From: Candidatus Humimonas hydrogenitrophica
GTDB lineage: Bacteria > Gemmatimonadota > Gemmatimonadetes > Palauibacterales > Palauibacteraceae
Assembly (NCBI GenBank): GCA_947581615.1
Contig: CANPVD010000010.1
Location: 1-64,000, forward strand
DNA length: 64,000 nt
Direction of reading: 5' to 3'
The notes beneath the pieces are model-generated. The model worked only from the letters and a program-made list of their open reading frames with translations. It did not search any database and was not told the DNA's origin. This document shows, in pieces, positions 41,478 through 50,035 of the stretch. Each line of letters starts with the position of its first letter. Within the stretch, counting starts at the first letter, position 1. A program made the position numbers and the translations under genes.

Positions 41478-42506
41478 GTGACGCTCCCGGCCGAGCGGGT
41501 CCTCGAGCGTCTCCTCGAACGCGGTCCGCTCGACGGCGCCTTCTACTTCCACGGAGAGGCGGAGCGGCTACGGGACGAGGGCGCCAGGCGGCTGATCGAC
41601 GCCGCCCTCGATCCTTCCACGCGGGACTTCAATCTCGACATCTTCCACGGCGACGTCGCGGGCCCCGAGGAGCTCGCTTCCGCGCTGTCCATGCCTCCCA
41701 TGATGGCGGAGAGACGGGTCGTGGCGGTGTTCGGGGCGCAGCACCTGGGACGTAAGGCTCGGGAGGTGCTCGTGGCCGCGGTCGAGGCCCCGCCGCCCGG
41801 CCTCACCGTGGTGGTCACCGCGACCGTGCCCTCGGGCTCGAAGGCGGCGTACTACAAGAAGCTGGAGCAGGGGGCACGCGCGCTCGGCTGGAGCGTACCG
41901 CGCGAGGCCGAGCTGCCCGGCTGGCTCATGGAACGGGCGCGAACCGTCCACGGCTACGACCTGGAAGAGGAGGGCGCGCAGTTGATGGCCACGGCCGTCG
42001 GTGCGGAGGCGGACCAGCTCGACGCGGAGCTCATCAAGCTGGCCTCCGCTGCGATCGACGGCGTGGTGGACGCCGAAGCCGTGCGCCGTCTGGTCCCCAA
42101 CGTCCGCGCGGTGGGCCGCTGGAACTGGCTCGACCGCGTGGCCGAGCGGGACTACGGCGGAGCGCTCGAGGATCTGCCCAGGCTCCTGTCGGAGCCCTCC
42201 GAGTCGGCGGTCGGCCTCCTCGTCGGCATGGTCGATCAGCACCTGTACCTGGGGGTGGCGCTGGAGGGGGGACAGGGGGCGGTGGCCCGCGCGCTCAAGG
42301 AAGCCGGCAAGCCCTACCTTAGCTGGAAGGCTCGCATCTACGCGGGACAGGCGCGGCGCTGGACGCCCCCCGAGCTGGAGCGTGCCATCGGACTCATGCG
42401 CCGGGCCGACGGTCACGCCAAATCGGGGATACCCGACCGGCGGGTGCTCGAGGAGCTCCTGCTCTCGCTTCGCCTCCTCCGCCGCGAAGCGGGATCGGCC
42501 CGATGA
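41478..42506 (+). CDS. holA: DNA polymerase III delta subunit
   Basis: A 342-residue clamp-loader delta subunit that opens the beta clamp in the DNA polymerase III gamma complex. It has the AAA+-like N-terminal domain (LDGAFYFHGEAERLRDEGAR; then LASALSMPPMMAERRVVAVFGAQHL), the lysine-rich KAAYYKKLEQ segment and the late YLSWKARIYAGQARRWTPPEL motif typical of HolA. No P-loop is seen, as expected. The start is GTG 41478. The stop overlaps the SPOR gene by ATGA. Confidence 0.85.
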   Translation: MTLPAERVLERLLERGPLDGAFYFHGEAERLRDEGARRLIDAALDPSTRDFNLDIFHGDVAGPEELASALSMPPMMAERRVVAVFGAQHLGRKAREVLVAAVEAPPPGLTVVVTATVPSGSKAAYYKKLEQGARALGWSVPREAELPGWLMERARTVHGYDLEEEGAQLMATAVGAEADQLDAELIKLASAAIDGVVDAEAVRRLVPNVRAVGRWNWLDRVAERDYGGALEDLPRLLSEPSESAVGLLVGMVDQHLYLGVALEGGQGAVARALKEAGKPYLSWKARIYAGQARRWTPPELERAIGLMRRADGHAKSGIPDRRVLEELLLSLRLLRREAGSAR

Positions 42507-43423
42507 GGGAGTCCCGCCGGAGCCCGGGGGGTGGCGCCACACCAGGCCGTTCGGTCCGGGTCCCGCGGCTTTCGGCGCTGGCGCTGGCCCTCGCTCTGGC
42601 GAGCACGGGCGTCCGTCCGACGCGGGTGTCCGCCCAGGCCTCCGGTGCCTTTCCTAGCCTCGAGGCGATCGAGGCGGCGGCCGATTCCGGGCACGCGGAG
42701 CGGGCTCGCCGCGAGCTGGCGCGCTGGCTCCAGGGCCGCGGCGACGCCGTCACCCCGGCCGTCCGGGCCCACGCGGACTTCCTGCGTGGCCGCCTGGCCG
42801 CCGACGTGGACTCGGCCACCCTGGCGTACACGACGGTGGCCATCGGAGGCGTGCTCCCCTGGGCCGCCGCGGCGCGCCTCCGCCTCGCCCAGCTCCGCCT
42901 GGCCCGGGGGCAATACGACCGGGCCCTCGCCGACCTCTCCACCCTGCGGGCCGACTTCCCGGGCGATTCGCTGGCGGATCGCTCCTGGGCGTGGACGGGC
43001 GATGCGCTGGCGGCGTCGGGCGACACCACGCGGGCGTGCCAGGCGTGGGAACGTGCCGTGCGACAGGCGGGAGCCGATACGGCCCTGGCGTCCCGGGCCC
43101 GGCGCGCCTCGGCCCGCTGCCCCGGGCGGGCGGCGGCGCGCTCCGAGGAGGGCTCCGGGAGCAGCGGTCCCGCGGTCGGTCGCTGGACGGTGCAGCTCGG
43201 GGCGTTCAGCACACGCGAGGCGGCCGAGATGCTGCGGGAGAGGGCGGCCGGAGCCGGCTTCCAGGTGCGGGTCGTGGACACGCCGGCCCGGGACGGCCTG
43301 TTCCGCGTGTGGACCCAGGAGGTGCCGGACGCCGCATCGGCCGACGCGCTCCGCGACCGGGTGGCGCGGGCCGGCTTCCCGGCCATCACGGTCCAACCGG
43401 ATCAGACCCAGTCCCGGCCATGA
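42503..43423 (+). CDS. exported SPOR-domain protein with helical repeats
   Basis: A 306-residue secreted protein. A signal peptide (residues 1-45, ending near VSAQA) is followed by TPR-like helical pairs (~60-190: YDRALADLSTLRADFPGDS, ACQAWERAVRQA) and a C-terminal SPOR domain (~228-300: WTVQLGAFSTREAAEML, FRVWTQEV). SPOR binds denuded septal peptidoglycan, so the protein probably works in the periplasm at division sites. It is coupled by ATGA to holA before it and to mutS after it. Confidence 0.8.
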   Translation: MRESRRSPGGGATPGRSVRVPRLSALALALALASTGVRPTRVSAQASGAFPSLEAIEAAADSGHAERARRELARWLQGRGDAVTPAVRAHADFLRGRLAADVDSATLAYTTVAIGGVLPWAAAARLRLAQLRLARGQYDRALADLSTLRADFPGDSLADRSWAWTGDALAASGDTTRACQAWERAVRQAGADTALASRARRASARCPGRAAARSEEGSGSSGPAVGRWTVQLGAFSTREAAEMLRERAAGAGFQVRVVDTPARDGLFRVWTQEVPDAASADALRDRVARAGFPAITVQPDQTQSRP

Positions 43424-46116
43424 GCGAGCACACGCCCCTGATCCAGCAGTACCTGGACATCAAGGCGCGCCACCCGGAAGCGCTCCTCTTCTTCCGCGTG
43501 GGAGACTTCTACGAGATGTTCTTCGACGATGCGGCCGAGGGGAGCCGACTTCTGGGCCTCACGCTCACGTCGCGGAACAACGGCGGTCGGGGGAACGTCC
43601 CCCTGGCCGGCATCCCGGTGAAGGCGGTGGACGAGTACCTGCCGCGACTGTTGCGCTCGGGGAGGCGCGTGGCCATCTGCGAGCAGGTGGAGGATGCGGC
43701 CGAGGCCGACGGACTCGTGCGCCGGGAAGTCGTCGAGACCATCACGCCGGGAACCGTCCTCGAGGACGGCCTCCTCACGGCCGACCGCAACAACTTCATC
43801 GTGGTGCTCGCCGGCCACGATCCGGTGGGCGTGGCTACGGCCGACCTGTCGACGGGCGAGTTCGAGCTGTGGTCGGTGCAGGCGGGCGAGCTCGCCGACC
43901 AGCTGGCGCGTCTCGAGCCCGCCGAGCTCGTCGTGGCCGAGGGCGAAGAGCGAGGGGCCCCGGCCGGCCCGTGGGCCGTGAGCCGCCTGGCCGCCTGGCG
44001 CTTCGAGCCCGCCATGGCCGACGAGGCTCTCCGCGACCAGTTCGGGGTGGCCGGCACCGAGGGCTTCGGGTTCCGGGCCGAGGACGAGCCCCACCTGGCC
44101 GCGGCGGCCGGGGCGCTGGTGGCCTACCTGCGCGAGGTGCGGCCGGCGGGAGTCGAGCACCTGCGGCCGCCGCGCGTCGAGCGGGCCGGCCGGTACATGC
44201 ACCTGGACGAGATGACGCGGCGCAACCTGGAGCTGGTGAGCCCGCTCCGGTCCGAGGGTGGTGGGACGTTGCTCGAGGTGTTGGACCGGACTCGCACGGC
44301 CATGGGAGGTCGGCTTCTCCGGCGCCGAGTGCTCCATCCCCTCCTGGACCTGGACGGAATCCACTGCCGGCAGGCCGGGGTGGCGGAGCTGGTCGAGGCC
44401 GACGACCGTCGGCGTGCGCTGCGGAGCGCGCTGGCGGAGGTCCGCGACCTGGAGCGCCTGGCTGCCAAGATCGCGACCGCTCGTGCGGCTCCGAGGGAGC
44501 TTCTGGCCCTGGTCGGCTCCCTGGACGTCCTCCCGGCCGTGGTGGCCGGCCTCGAGGGCACGTCCTCGGCCGTTCTGCGGGACCTGGCCGCCGGCTTCGA
44601 TCCCCTCGACGACGTGGCGGACGCCATCCGCCGCGCCATCGATCCGGAGGCGCCGGCGACCCTCAAGGACGGCGGGGTGATCCGGCGGGGCTTCTCGGAG
44701 GAGCTCGACGCGCTGCGCGGCACGCGTGACCACGCGGTCGACTTCATCGCGGACCTGCAGGCGCGGGAGCGCGAGCGGACCGGCATCAGCAGTCTCAAGG
44801 TGGGCTACAACAAGGTGTTCGGGTACTACCTCGAGGTGACGAGGACGCACCTCGACCGGGTCCCGGACGACTACCACCGCAAGCAGACGCTCACCAACGC
44901 CGAGCGCTACTTCACCCCCGAGCTCAAGGAGTGGGAGGAGAAGGTCGTGGGGGCCGAGGAGGCCATCGCGAGCCTCGAATCCGAGCTGTACGGGGAGGTC
45001 CGGGCGGCGCTCGCCGAGGAGGTCGGCCGCCTCCAGGCCGCCGCCGACCGCGTGGCGCGGACCGACGTGCTGGCGTCGCTGGCCGAGGTCGCGGTGCGGG
45101 AGGGATACGTCCGACCCGAGGTCGACGACGGCTACCGCCTCGAGATCCGGGGAGGGCGACACCCGGTGGTCGAGAGGATGATGGCCCGGGAGGCGTTCAT
45201 CCCCAACGACGTGGTCCTGGACCGCGGCACGCGGGTGATGGTCCTCACGGGGCCCAACATGTCCGGGAAGTCCACCGTGCTGCGGCAGGTCGGCCTCATC
45301 GCGCTGCTGGCGCAGATCGGGGCCTACGTACCGGCGGACCGGGCCCGGATCGGGCTGTGCGACCGGATCTTCACCCGCGTCGGCGCCTCCGACAACCTGG
45401 TTCGCGGTCAGAGCACCTTCATGGTCGAGATGACCGAGACGGCCACCATTCTCAACGGGGCCACCGATCGGAGCCTGGTGCTCCTGGACGAGATCGGGCG
45501 CGGCACCTCGACCTACGACGGCGTGTCGATCGCCTGGGCCGTGACGGAGTACATCCACGACGTGGTGGAGGCCCGGACGATCTTCGCGACGCACTACCAC
45601 GAGCTCGTCGAGCTGGCGGATCGACTGGAGGGCGTCGGGGCCTTCAACGTGGCGGTGCGGGAGACCGGGGACGACATCGTGTTCTTGCGGCGGGTGGAGC
45701 CGGGAGGTAGCGACCGCTCCTACGGCGTGCACGTGGGCCGGCTGGCGGGCCTGCCGGCGCCGGTGGTGGAGCGCGCTGCGGAGGTGCTGCGGGTCCTCGA
45801 GGGCGGCGAGAGCGGAGCCGGGACGCGGCTGGCCAGTCTCGTCAACGAGGGCCGGCCCCAGCTCAGCCTGTTCGAGCCGGAGGCGGCCGCCGGCGAGGTC
45901 CCCGCCGTGGACGAGGAGGACGGGCCGGAGGAAGGCTCGGGCCCGCGGGTCTCCGCCGTCGACGTGCTCCAGAGGCTGACGGACCTCGACCCCAACCGGA
46001 CGACGCCGCTGGAAGCGCTGCAGGCGCTGACGGAGCTTCGACGGCTGGCGGGCCTCGAGGAGCCGCGTGCGGCGGATGCGCCCCCCCGGCGGCCTCTCCC
46101 GGGAGGCGAGCCGTGA
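43420..46116 (+). CDS. mutS: DNA mismatch repair protein MutS
   Basis: An 898-residue MutS, which binds mismatched DNA and starts repair. Domain I has the mismatch-reading Phe-x-Glu in VGDFYEMFF near residue 29. The lever and clamp domains follow. The ATPase has Walker A GPNMSGKST near residue 610, DEIGRGTSTYDG near 690 and ATHYHELVEL. The C-terminal 100 residues are acidic and variable, as is common. The ATG at 43420 overlaps the SPOR gene by ATGA; its stop overlaps the TonB-like lipoprotein gene by GTGA. No mutL lies in the window. Confidence 0.97.
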   Translation: MSEHTPLIQQYLDIKARHPEALLFFRVGDFYEMFFDDAAEGSRLLGLTLTSRNNGGRGNVPLAGIPVKAVDEYLPRLLRSGRRVAICEQVEDAAEADGLVRREVVETITPGTVLEDGLLTADRNNFIVVLAGHDPVGVATADLSTGEFELWSVQAGELADQLARLEPAELVVAEGEERGAPAGPWAVSRLAAWRFEPAMADEALRDQFGVAGTEGFGFRAEDEPHLAAAAGALVAYLREVRPAGVEHLRPPRVERAGRYMHLDEMTRRNLELVSPLRSEGGGTLLEVLDRTRTAMGGRLLRRRVLHPLLDLDGIHCRQAGVAELVEADDRRRALRSALAEVRDLERLAAKIATARAAPRELLALVGSLDVLPAVVAGLEGTSSAVLRDLAAGFDPLDDVADAIRRAIDPEAPATLKDGGVIRRGFSEELDALRGTRDHAVDFIADLQARERERTGISSLKVGYNKVFGYYLEVTRTHLDRVPDDYHRKQTLTNAERYFTPELKEWEEKVVGAEEAIASLESELYGEVRAALAEEVGRLQAAADRVARTDVLASLAEVAVREGYVRPEVDDGYRLEIRGGRHPVVERMMAREAFIPNDVVLDRGTRVMVLTGPNMSGKSTVLRQVGLIALLAQIGAYVPADRARIGLCDRIFTRVGASDNLVRGQSTFMVEMTETATILNGATDRSLVLLDEIGRGTSTYDGVSIAWAVTEYIHDVVEARTIFATHYHELVELADRLEGVGAFNVAVRETGDDIVFLRRVEPGGSDRSYGVHVGRLAGLPAPVVERAAEVLRVLEGGESGAGTRLASLVNEGRPQLSLFEPEAAAGEVPAVDEEDGPEEGSGPRVSAVDVLQRLTDLDPNRTTPLEALQALTELRRLAGLEEPRAADAPPRRPLPGGEP

Positions 46117-46529
46117 GCGTCGGACGCGGCGCCGCGCTGATGGCGTCGGTTGCCCTGGCGCTTCCTCTCCTCGCGGGCTGCGCCGACACGGTGAGCCCGG
46201 TCCTCGGAGGACTTCGCCTGGGCGTCCGGAGCGGCTCCTTCCGCGTCCCGGTGATGCAGAACCAGCAGTCGCCGTTCGACTACCCCGACCAGGCATGGCA
46301 GGCACGCATCGGCGGCGAGACGCGTCTCAGGATCCACATCGACACGGACGGGATGGTGGACTCCGCCTACGTGCTCACGTCGAGCGGCTACCCGGTGCTG
46401 GATTCGGCGGCGCTGGCCGGAGCGCGCCGGCTTCGTTACCGTCCGGCGCGTCAGGGCGACCGCCCCGTGGCCGTGTGGGCGGTCCTGCCGGTGCGCTACC
46501 CGCTCCCGGAAGAGGTCCACCAGCCATGA
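46113..46529 (+). CDS. small lipoprotein with TonB C-terminal domain
   Basis: A 138-residue exported protein with signal peptide and lipobox LAGC near residue 22, followed almost at once by a TonB C-terminal (energy-transducer) fold: GGETRLRIHIDTDGMVDSAYVL, then LDSAALAGARRLRYRPARQG. There is no inner-membrane anchor or Pro-rich spacer as in true TonB, so energy transfer is unlikely; it may be an envelope assembly or binding module. The GTG start overlaps mutS by GTGA and the stop overlaps the CBS gene by ATGA. Confidence 0.75.
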   Translation: MSVGRGAALMASVALALPLLAGCADTVSPVLGGLRLGVRSGSFRVPVMQNQQSPFDYPDQAWQARIGGETRLRIHIDTDGMVDSAYVLTSSGYPVLDSAALAGARRLRYRPARQGDRPVAVWAVLPVRYPLPEEVHQP

Positions 46530-47920
46530 CCCAGCCCCCGCCGCATCGACGTCCCTACGACACCGTGCTGGAGACGATCGGCTGGACGCCGTTGATCCGT
46601 CTGCGCCGGGTGGTCGATGGAGCGCGCACGCCCCTGTACGGGAAGGCGGAGCAGGCCAACCCCGGCGGTTCCGTCAAGGACCGTATCGGGATCAGGATCA
46701 TCGAGGACGCCGAGCGCGATGGGCGCCTGCGCCCGGGCGGCACGGTGGTCGAGGGGACGTCCGGCAACACGGGGGTCGGCCTGGCTCTGGCCGCGGCGGT
46801 CAAGGGTTACCGCTGCGTGTTCGTCATCCCGGACAAGATGAGCGCCGAGAAGGTCCGGCTGCTCAAGGGCTACGGGGCCGAGGTCATCGTGACCCCCTCG
46901 GCCGTAGAGCCCGATCACCCGGATTACTACGCCAATGTGGCGCGCCGCCTGGCGGCCGAACGTCCCGACGCCGTGCTGGCCGACCAGTTCTTCAATCCCG
47001 TGAATCCGCAGGCCCACTACGAGACCACGGGACCGGAGATATGGGAGCAGACCGAGGGCCGCATCACCCACTTCGTGGCATCGGCCGGCACGGGCGGCAC
47101 GATCACCGGGGTGGCACGGTTCCTCAAGGAAAAGGACCCTTCCATTCGCGTGATCGCCGGCGATCCGGCGGGCTCCATCTTCGCCCGATACTTCGCCACG
47201 GGCGAGAAGGGACCCCACGCGCCCTACAAGGTCGAGGGCATCGGGAACGACAAGATTCCCGGCACGCTCGACTTCGAGCTCATCGACGAGTTCCGGACGA
47301 TAGGAGACCGGGAGTCCTTCCTCATGGCGCGACGGGTCACGCGCGAGGAGGGGATGTTCGTGGGCGGGTCCACGGGGCTCAACGTGGCCCTGGCGGTGCA
47401 CGTGGCCAAGGAGGTCGACGACCCGGATGCCTGCGTGGTGTGCATCCTGTGTGATACGGGCGAGCGCTACCTCTCCAAGCTCTACAACGAAGAGTGGATG
47501 CGGGAGAACCAGATGCTCCGGCCCGAGCGAGTGACGGCGGACTACCTGCTCGGTACCAAGCGGGTGCCGGGAACGGAGGCGCTCGTCTCCGTCCCGCCCG
47601 AGGCCACGGTCCGGGAGGCCCTGGCCCTCATCGAGGCGCACAACGTCTCGCAGATGCCGGTGCTGTCCGAGGGCCGGCCGGAGGGCTCGGTCACGGAGGC
47701 GACCCTGATGTCGGCGGCCCTGGACGACCCCGACAACCTGGACCGCCCCGTCGGAGAGCTGGCCGGCGGTCCGTTTCCCGTCGTGGACGCCACCGTCGAG
47801 ATCAACGCCCTGAGCCGTCGGCTGACGCGCGACGTGTCCGCCGTCCTGGTCGAGGACGGGGAGGTCATCATCGGGATCCTGACGCGGTACGACCTCCTCC
47901 ACCACCTCATGGGCGATTGA
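46526..47920 (+). CDS. cystathionine beta-synthase with C-terminal CBS domains
   Basis: A 464-residue PLP enzyme. The catalytic domain (residues 1-330) has the lysine in NPGGSVKDR (K51), EGTSGNTGVGLALAA and the glycine-rich ASAGTGGTITG. The tail (~340-464) holds a pair of CBS regulatory motifs (VSQMPVLSEG; AVLVEDGEVIIGILTRYDLLHHL). This is the plan of cystathionine beta-synthase, which makes cystathionine from serine and homocysteine; a cysteine synthase would lack the CBS pair. It is coupled to the lipoprotein upstream by ATGA, with ddl four bases after its stop. No haem domain is seen. Confidence 0.88.
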   Translation: MTQPPPHRRPYDTVLETIGWTPLIRLRRVVDGARTPLYGKAEQANPGGSVKDRIGIRIIEDAERDGRLRPGGTVVEGTSGNTGVGLALAAAVKGYRCVFVIPDKMSAEKVRLLKGYGAEVIVTPSAVEPDHPDYYANVARRLAAERPDAVLADQFFNPVNPQAHYETTGPEIWEQTEGRITHFVASAGTGGTITGVARFLKEKDPSIRVIAGDPAGSIFARYFATGEKGPHAPYKVEGIGNDKIPGTLDFELIDEFRTIGDRESFLMARRVTREEGMFVGGSTGLNVALAVHVAKEVDDPDACVVCILCDTGERYLSKLYNEEWMRENQMLRPERVTADYLLGTKRVPGTEALVSVPPEATVREALALIEAHNVSQMPVLSEGRPEGSVTEATLMSAALDDPDNLDRPVGELAGGPFPVVDATVEINALSRRLTRDVSAVLVEDGEVIIGILTRYDLLHHLMGD

Positions 47921-47924
47921 GCGG

Positions 47925-48947
47925 GTGAGAATCGCGGTGCTCCTGGGCGGTGCCTCGGCCGAGCGCGAGGTGTCGCTGGACTCCGGCGTGCAGGTGACGC
48001 GCGCCCTGCGTCGGGCCGGCCACGACGTCGTGGCGGTCGACACCGCGTCCGGGCCCCTGTCCGCGGCGACGGAGGACGAGATCGCGGCCCGAGGCGTGCG
48101 GGCTTCGCCGCCGGAGCGCGAGGGGCTCGCCCCGCTCGGGGTCGGCGTGCTCGCGGACCTCCTGGCCCTGCCCGAGGTGTCGGACGCCGACGTGCTCTTC
48201 CCCATCCTGCACGGCGGCGTGGGGGAGGACGGTACCCTCCAGGCGCTCCTCGAGCTGGCCGGAGTGACGTTCACGGGCAGCCGTCACCTGGGCTGCGCCC
48301 TGGCCATGGACAAGGAGGTCGCCAAGCGGCTCTTCCTGCAGGCGGGGCTCCCCACTCCGCCGTGGCGCACCGTGACCGCGGCCGCCGACGCCGATCTCCG
48401 GGCCGAGGACCCCGGGCTGCCCGTGGTGGTGAAGCCCAACCGGGAGGGCTCCACCGTCGGGCTCTCCGTGGTGCGCGAAGCGGACGCGCTCCCCGCCGCC
48501 ATCCGCGCGGCGCGGCGCTACGACGCGGAGGTGCTCGTGGAGCGCTTCGTGCAAGGTCGGGAGTTGACCGTGGCGGTCGTGGGAGACGAGGCGCTGCCCG
48601 TGGGGGAGATCATCCCCGAGCACGAGGTCTTCGACTACGAATGCAAGTATCAGCCGGGGATGGCCCGCGAGATCTTTCCCGCCGACCTGCCGGCTGTGGT
48701 GGCCGAACGCGTGCGGAACTCCGCCCTCGCCGCGCACCGGGCGCTGAAGCTGGGCGGCTTCAGCCGCATCGACTTCATGCTGGACGGAGACGGTACGCCC
48801 TGGTGTCTGGAGGCCAACGCGCTGCCGGGCATGAGCGCCAACAGCCTCGTCCCCAAGGCGGGCGCGGCGGCCGGCCTCTCCTTCCCGGAGCTCTGCGATC
48901 GGATCGTGCGCCTCGCCATCGCTCCCGCATCCGACGGGGCCGCCTGA
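47925..48947 (+). CDS. ddl: D-alanine--D-alanine ligase
   Basis: A 340-residue ATP-grasp ligase making the D-Ala-D-Ala dipeptide of peptidoglycan. Motifs in order are LLGGASAEREVSLDSG at the start, FPILHGGVGEDGTLQALLEL near residue 88, LPVVVKPNREGSTVGLSVV near 165, and the metal/ATP end FSRIDFMLDGDGTPWCLEANALPGM near 282. It begins with GTG 47925, four bases after the CBS gene stop, so it closes the operon that starts with holA. Confidence 0.95.
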   Translation: MRIAVLLGGASAEREVSLDSGVQVTRALRRAGHDVVAVDTASGPLSAATEDEIAARGVRASPPEREGLAPLGVGVLADLLALPEVSDADVLFPILHGGVGEDGTLQALLELAGVTFTGSRHLGCALAMDKEVAKRLFLQAGLPTPPWRTVTAAADADLRAEDPGLPVVVKPNREGSTVGLSVVREADALPAAIRAARRYDAEVLVERFVQGRELTVAVVGDEALPVGEIIPEHEVFDYECKYQPGMAREIFPADLPAVVAERVRNSALAAHRALKLGGFSRIDFMLDGDGTPWCLEANALPGMSANSLVPKAGAAAGLSFPELCDRIVRLAIAPASDGAA

Positions 48948-48996
48948 TCGCGGAACGGCGCCCGGCCGGGGGGGTTCGACCGGGGCACGGGGGATC

Positions 48997-49911
48997 ATGA
49001 GCTACGCGGAGCGATCGTACAGCTACGGTTCGGGCGGGGGCGGATTCGGCGGGGGGCCCGCCGGTCGGTTCGGGCGCTTCTTCACGCCCTGGGTCACGCG
49101 CCTCATCGTGGCCAACGGCATCATCTGGCTCCTCAACGCCGTGCGGCTCCTCCCCCTGGACTGGACGGCATACGTGTTCGGCTTCTCGCCGGCGCGCCTC
49201 CTGGTCCATCCCTGGTCGCCGCTCACCTACATGTTCGTACACGGCGGCTTCCTGCACGTCTTCCTCAACATGCTGGTCCTGTTCTTCTTCGGACCGCCGC
49301 TGGAGCGGGCCTGGGGCGGTACGGCTTTCATCCGCTTCTACATCGTGGCCGGGCTGGGAGGGGCGCTCGCATCGGTGATCCTCGTTCCCCTGATCGGGAC
49401 ACCCACCGTGATCGGGGCGTCGGCGGCCATCTACGGGGTGATGCTCGCCTTCGCCCTGCGCTGGCCGGACGCGCCCATCTACGTGTGGGGGATCCTCCCC
49501 ATCAAGGCCAAGTGGTTCGTGACCTTCCTGGCCGGCGTGGCCGTGTGGGCCACCTTCGTGGCGCGGGGTGGTCCCGTGGCCGAGTGGGCGCACCTGGGCG
49601 GACTCGTGACCGGCTACCTCTATCTCCGCTGGGGCAGCGTCCTGGACCGGGGGCTGTCCGCGGTGGGTCGCCGGTGGACGCGCTGGACCGGGAGGGGGCG
49701 GCGCGGAGCGGCGCGCGGCGGGCGCGGGGATGCCGGGCCCCGTCCCCGCTCGACCTCCGCCGGGCGGCCGCACTCCCGCCGCCGACCGTCCGGGGACACT
49801 CTGGACGAGGTGGACCGGGTGCTGGACAAGATCCGCGAGAGCGGGATGGACTCGCTGACGGAGGAGGAACGCGAGTTCCTGGACGAGATGAGTCGCCGCT
49901 ACCGGGGCTGA
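48997..49911 (+). CDS. rhomboid-family intramembrane serine protease
   Basis: A 304-residue membrane protein. A Gly-rich N-terminus is followed by six membrane helices with the rhomboid features: YMFVHGGFLHVFLNMLVLFFFG, the catalytic Ser in GASAAIYGVM near residue 148 and the His in WAHLGGLVTGYLYL near 202. The usual GxSG reads GASA, a change seen in some bacterial rhomboids. The cytosolic tail ends in a conserved DEVDRVLDKIRESGMDSLTE segment. It lies 49 bases after ddl. Confidence 0.85.
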   Translation: MSYAERSYSYGSGGGGFGGGPAGRFGRFFTPWVTRLIVANGIIWLLNAVRLLPLDWTAYVFGFSPARLLVHPWSPLTYMFVHGGFLHVFLNMLVLFFFGPPLERAWGGTAFIRFYIVAGLGGALASVILVPLIGTPTVIGASAAIYGVMLAFALRWPDAPIYVWGILPIKAKWFVTFLAGVAVWATFVARGGPVAEWAHLGGLVTGYLYLRWGSVLDRGLSAVGRRWTRWTGRGRRGAARGGRGDAGPRPRSTSAGRPHSRRRPSGDTLDEVDRVLDKIRESGMDSLTEEEREFLDEMSRRYRG

Positions 49912-49943
49912 CCGCCCGCCCTCCGCCGGGACCGGCGCGGCCC

Positions 49944-49972
49944 TTTCGATCCTCCGACTCCTCGCCTAGAAT
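49944..49972 (+). promoter_or_regulatory. sigma-70-like promoter for the EF-G paralogue
   Basis: TTTCGA (49944-49949), a 17-nt spacer and TAGAAT (49967-49972). The -10 is close to consensus; the -35 is weaker. It lies about 64 nt before the ATG at 50036. Confidence 0.45.
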
Positions 49973-50035
49973 GGGGAGCCCCACGACCGGTTCAACCGCC
50001 CCGGTTCATCGACGGGCCTCTGAGAGGAGTCGGCC

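Noticed and set aside
43402-46305. A ~960-codon open frame antisense to mutS
   Set aside because: Shadow frame. mutS on the plus strand has all family motifs, and the antisense translation is low-complexity.
49436-49470. Inactive rhomboid because GxSG reads GASA
   Set aside because: The Ser and the later His are present, and GASA variants are known among bacterial rhomboids, so loss of activity cannot be claimed.
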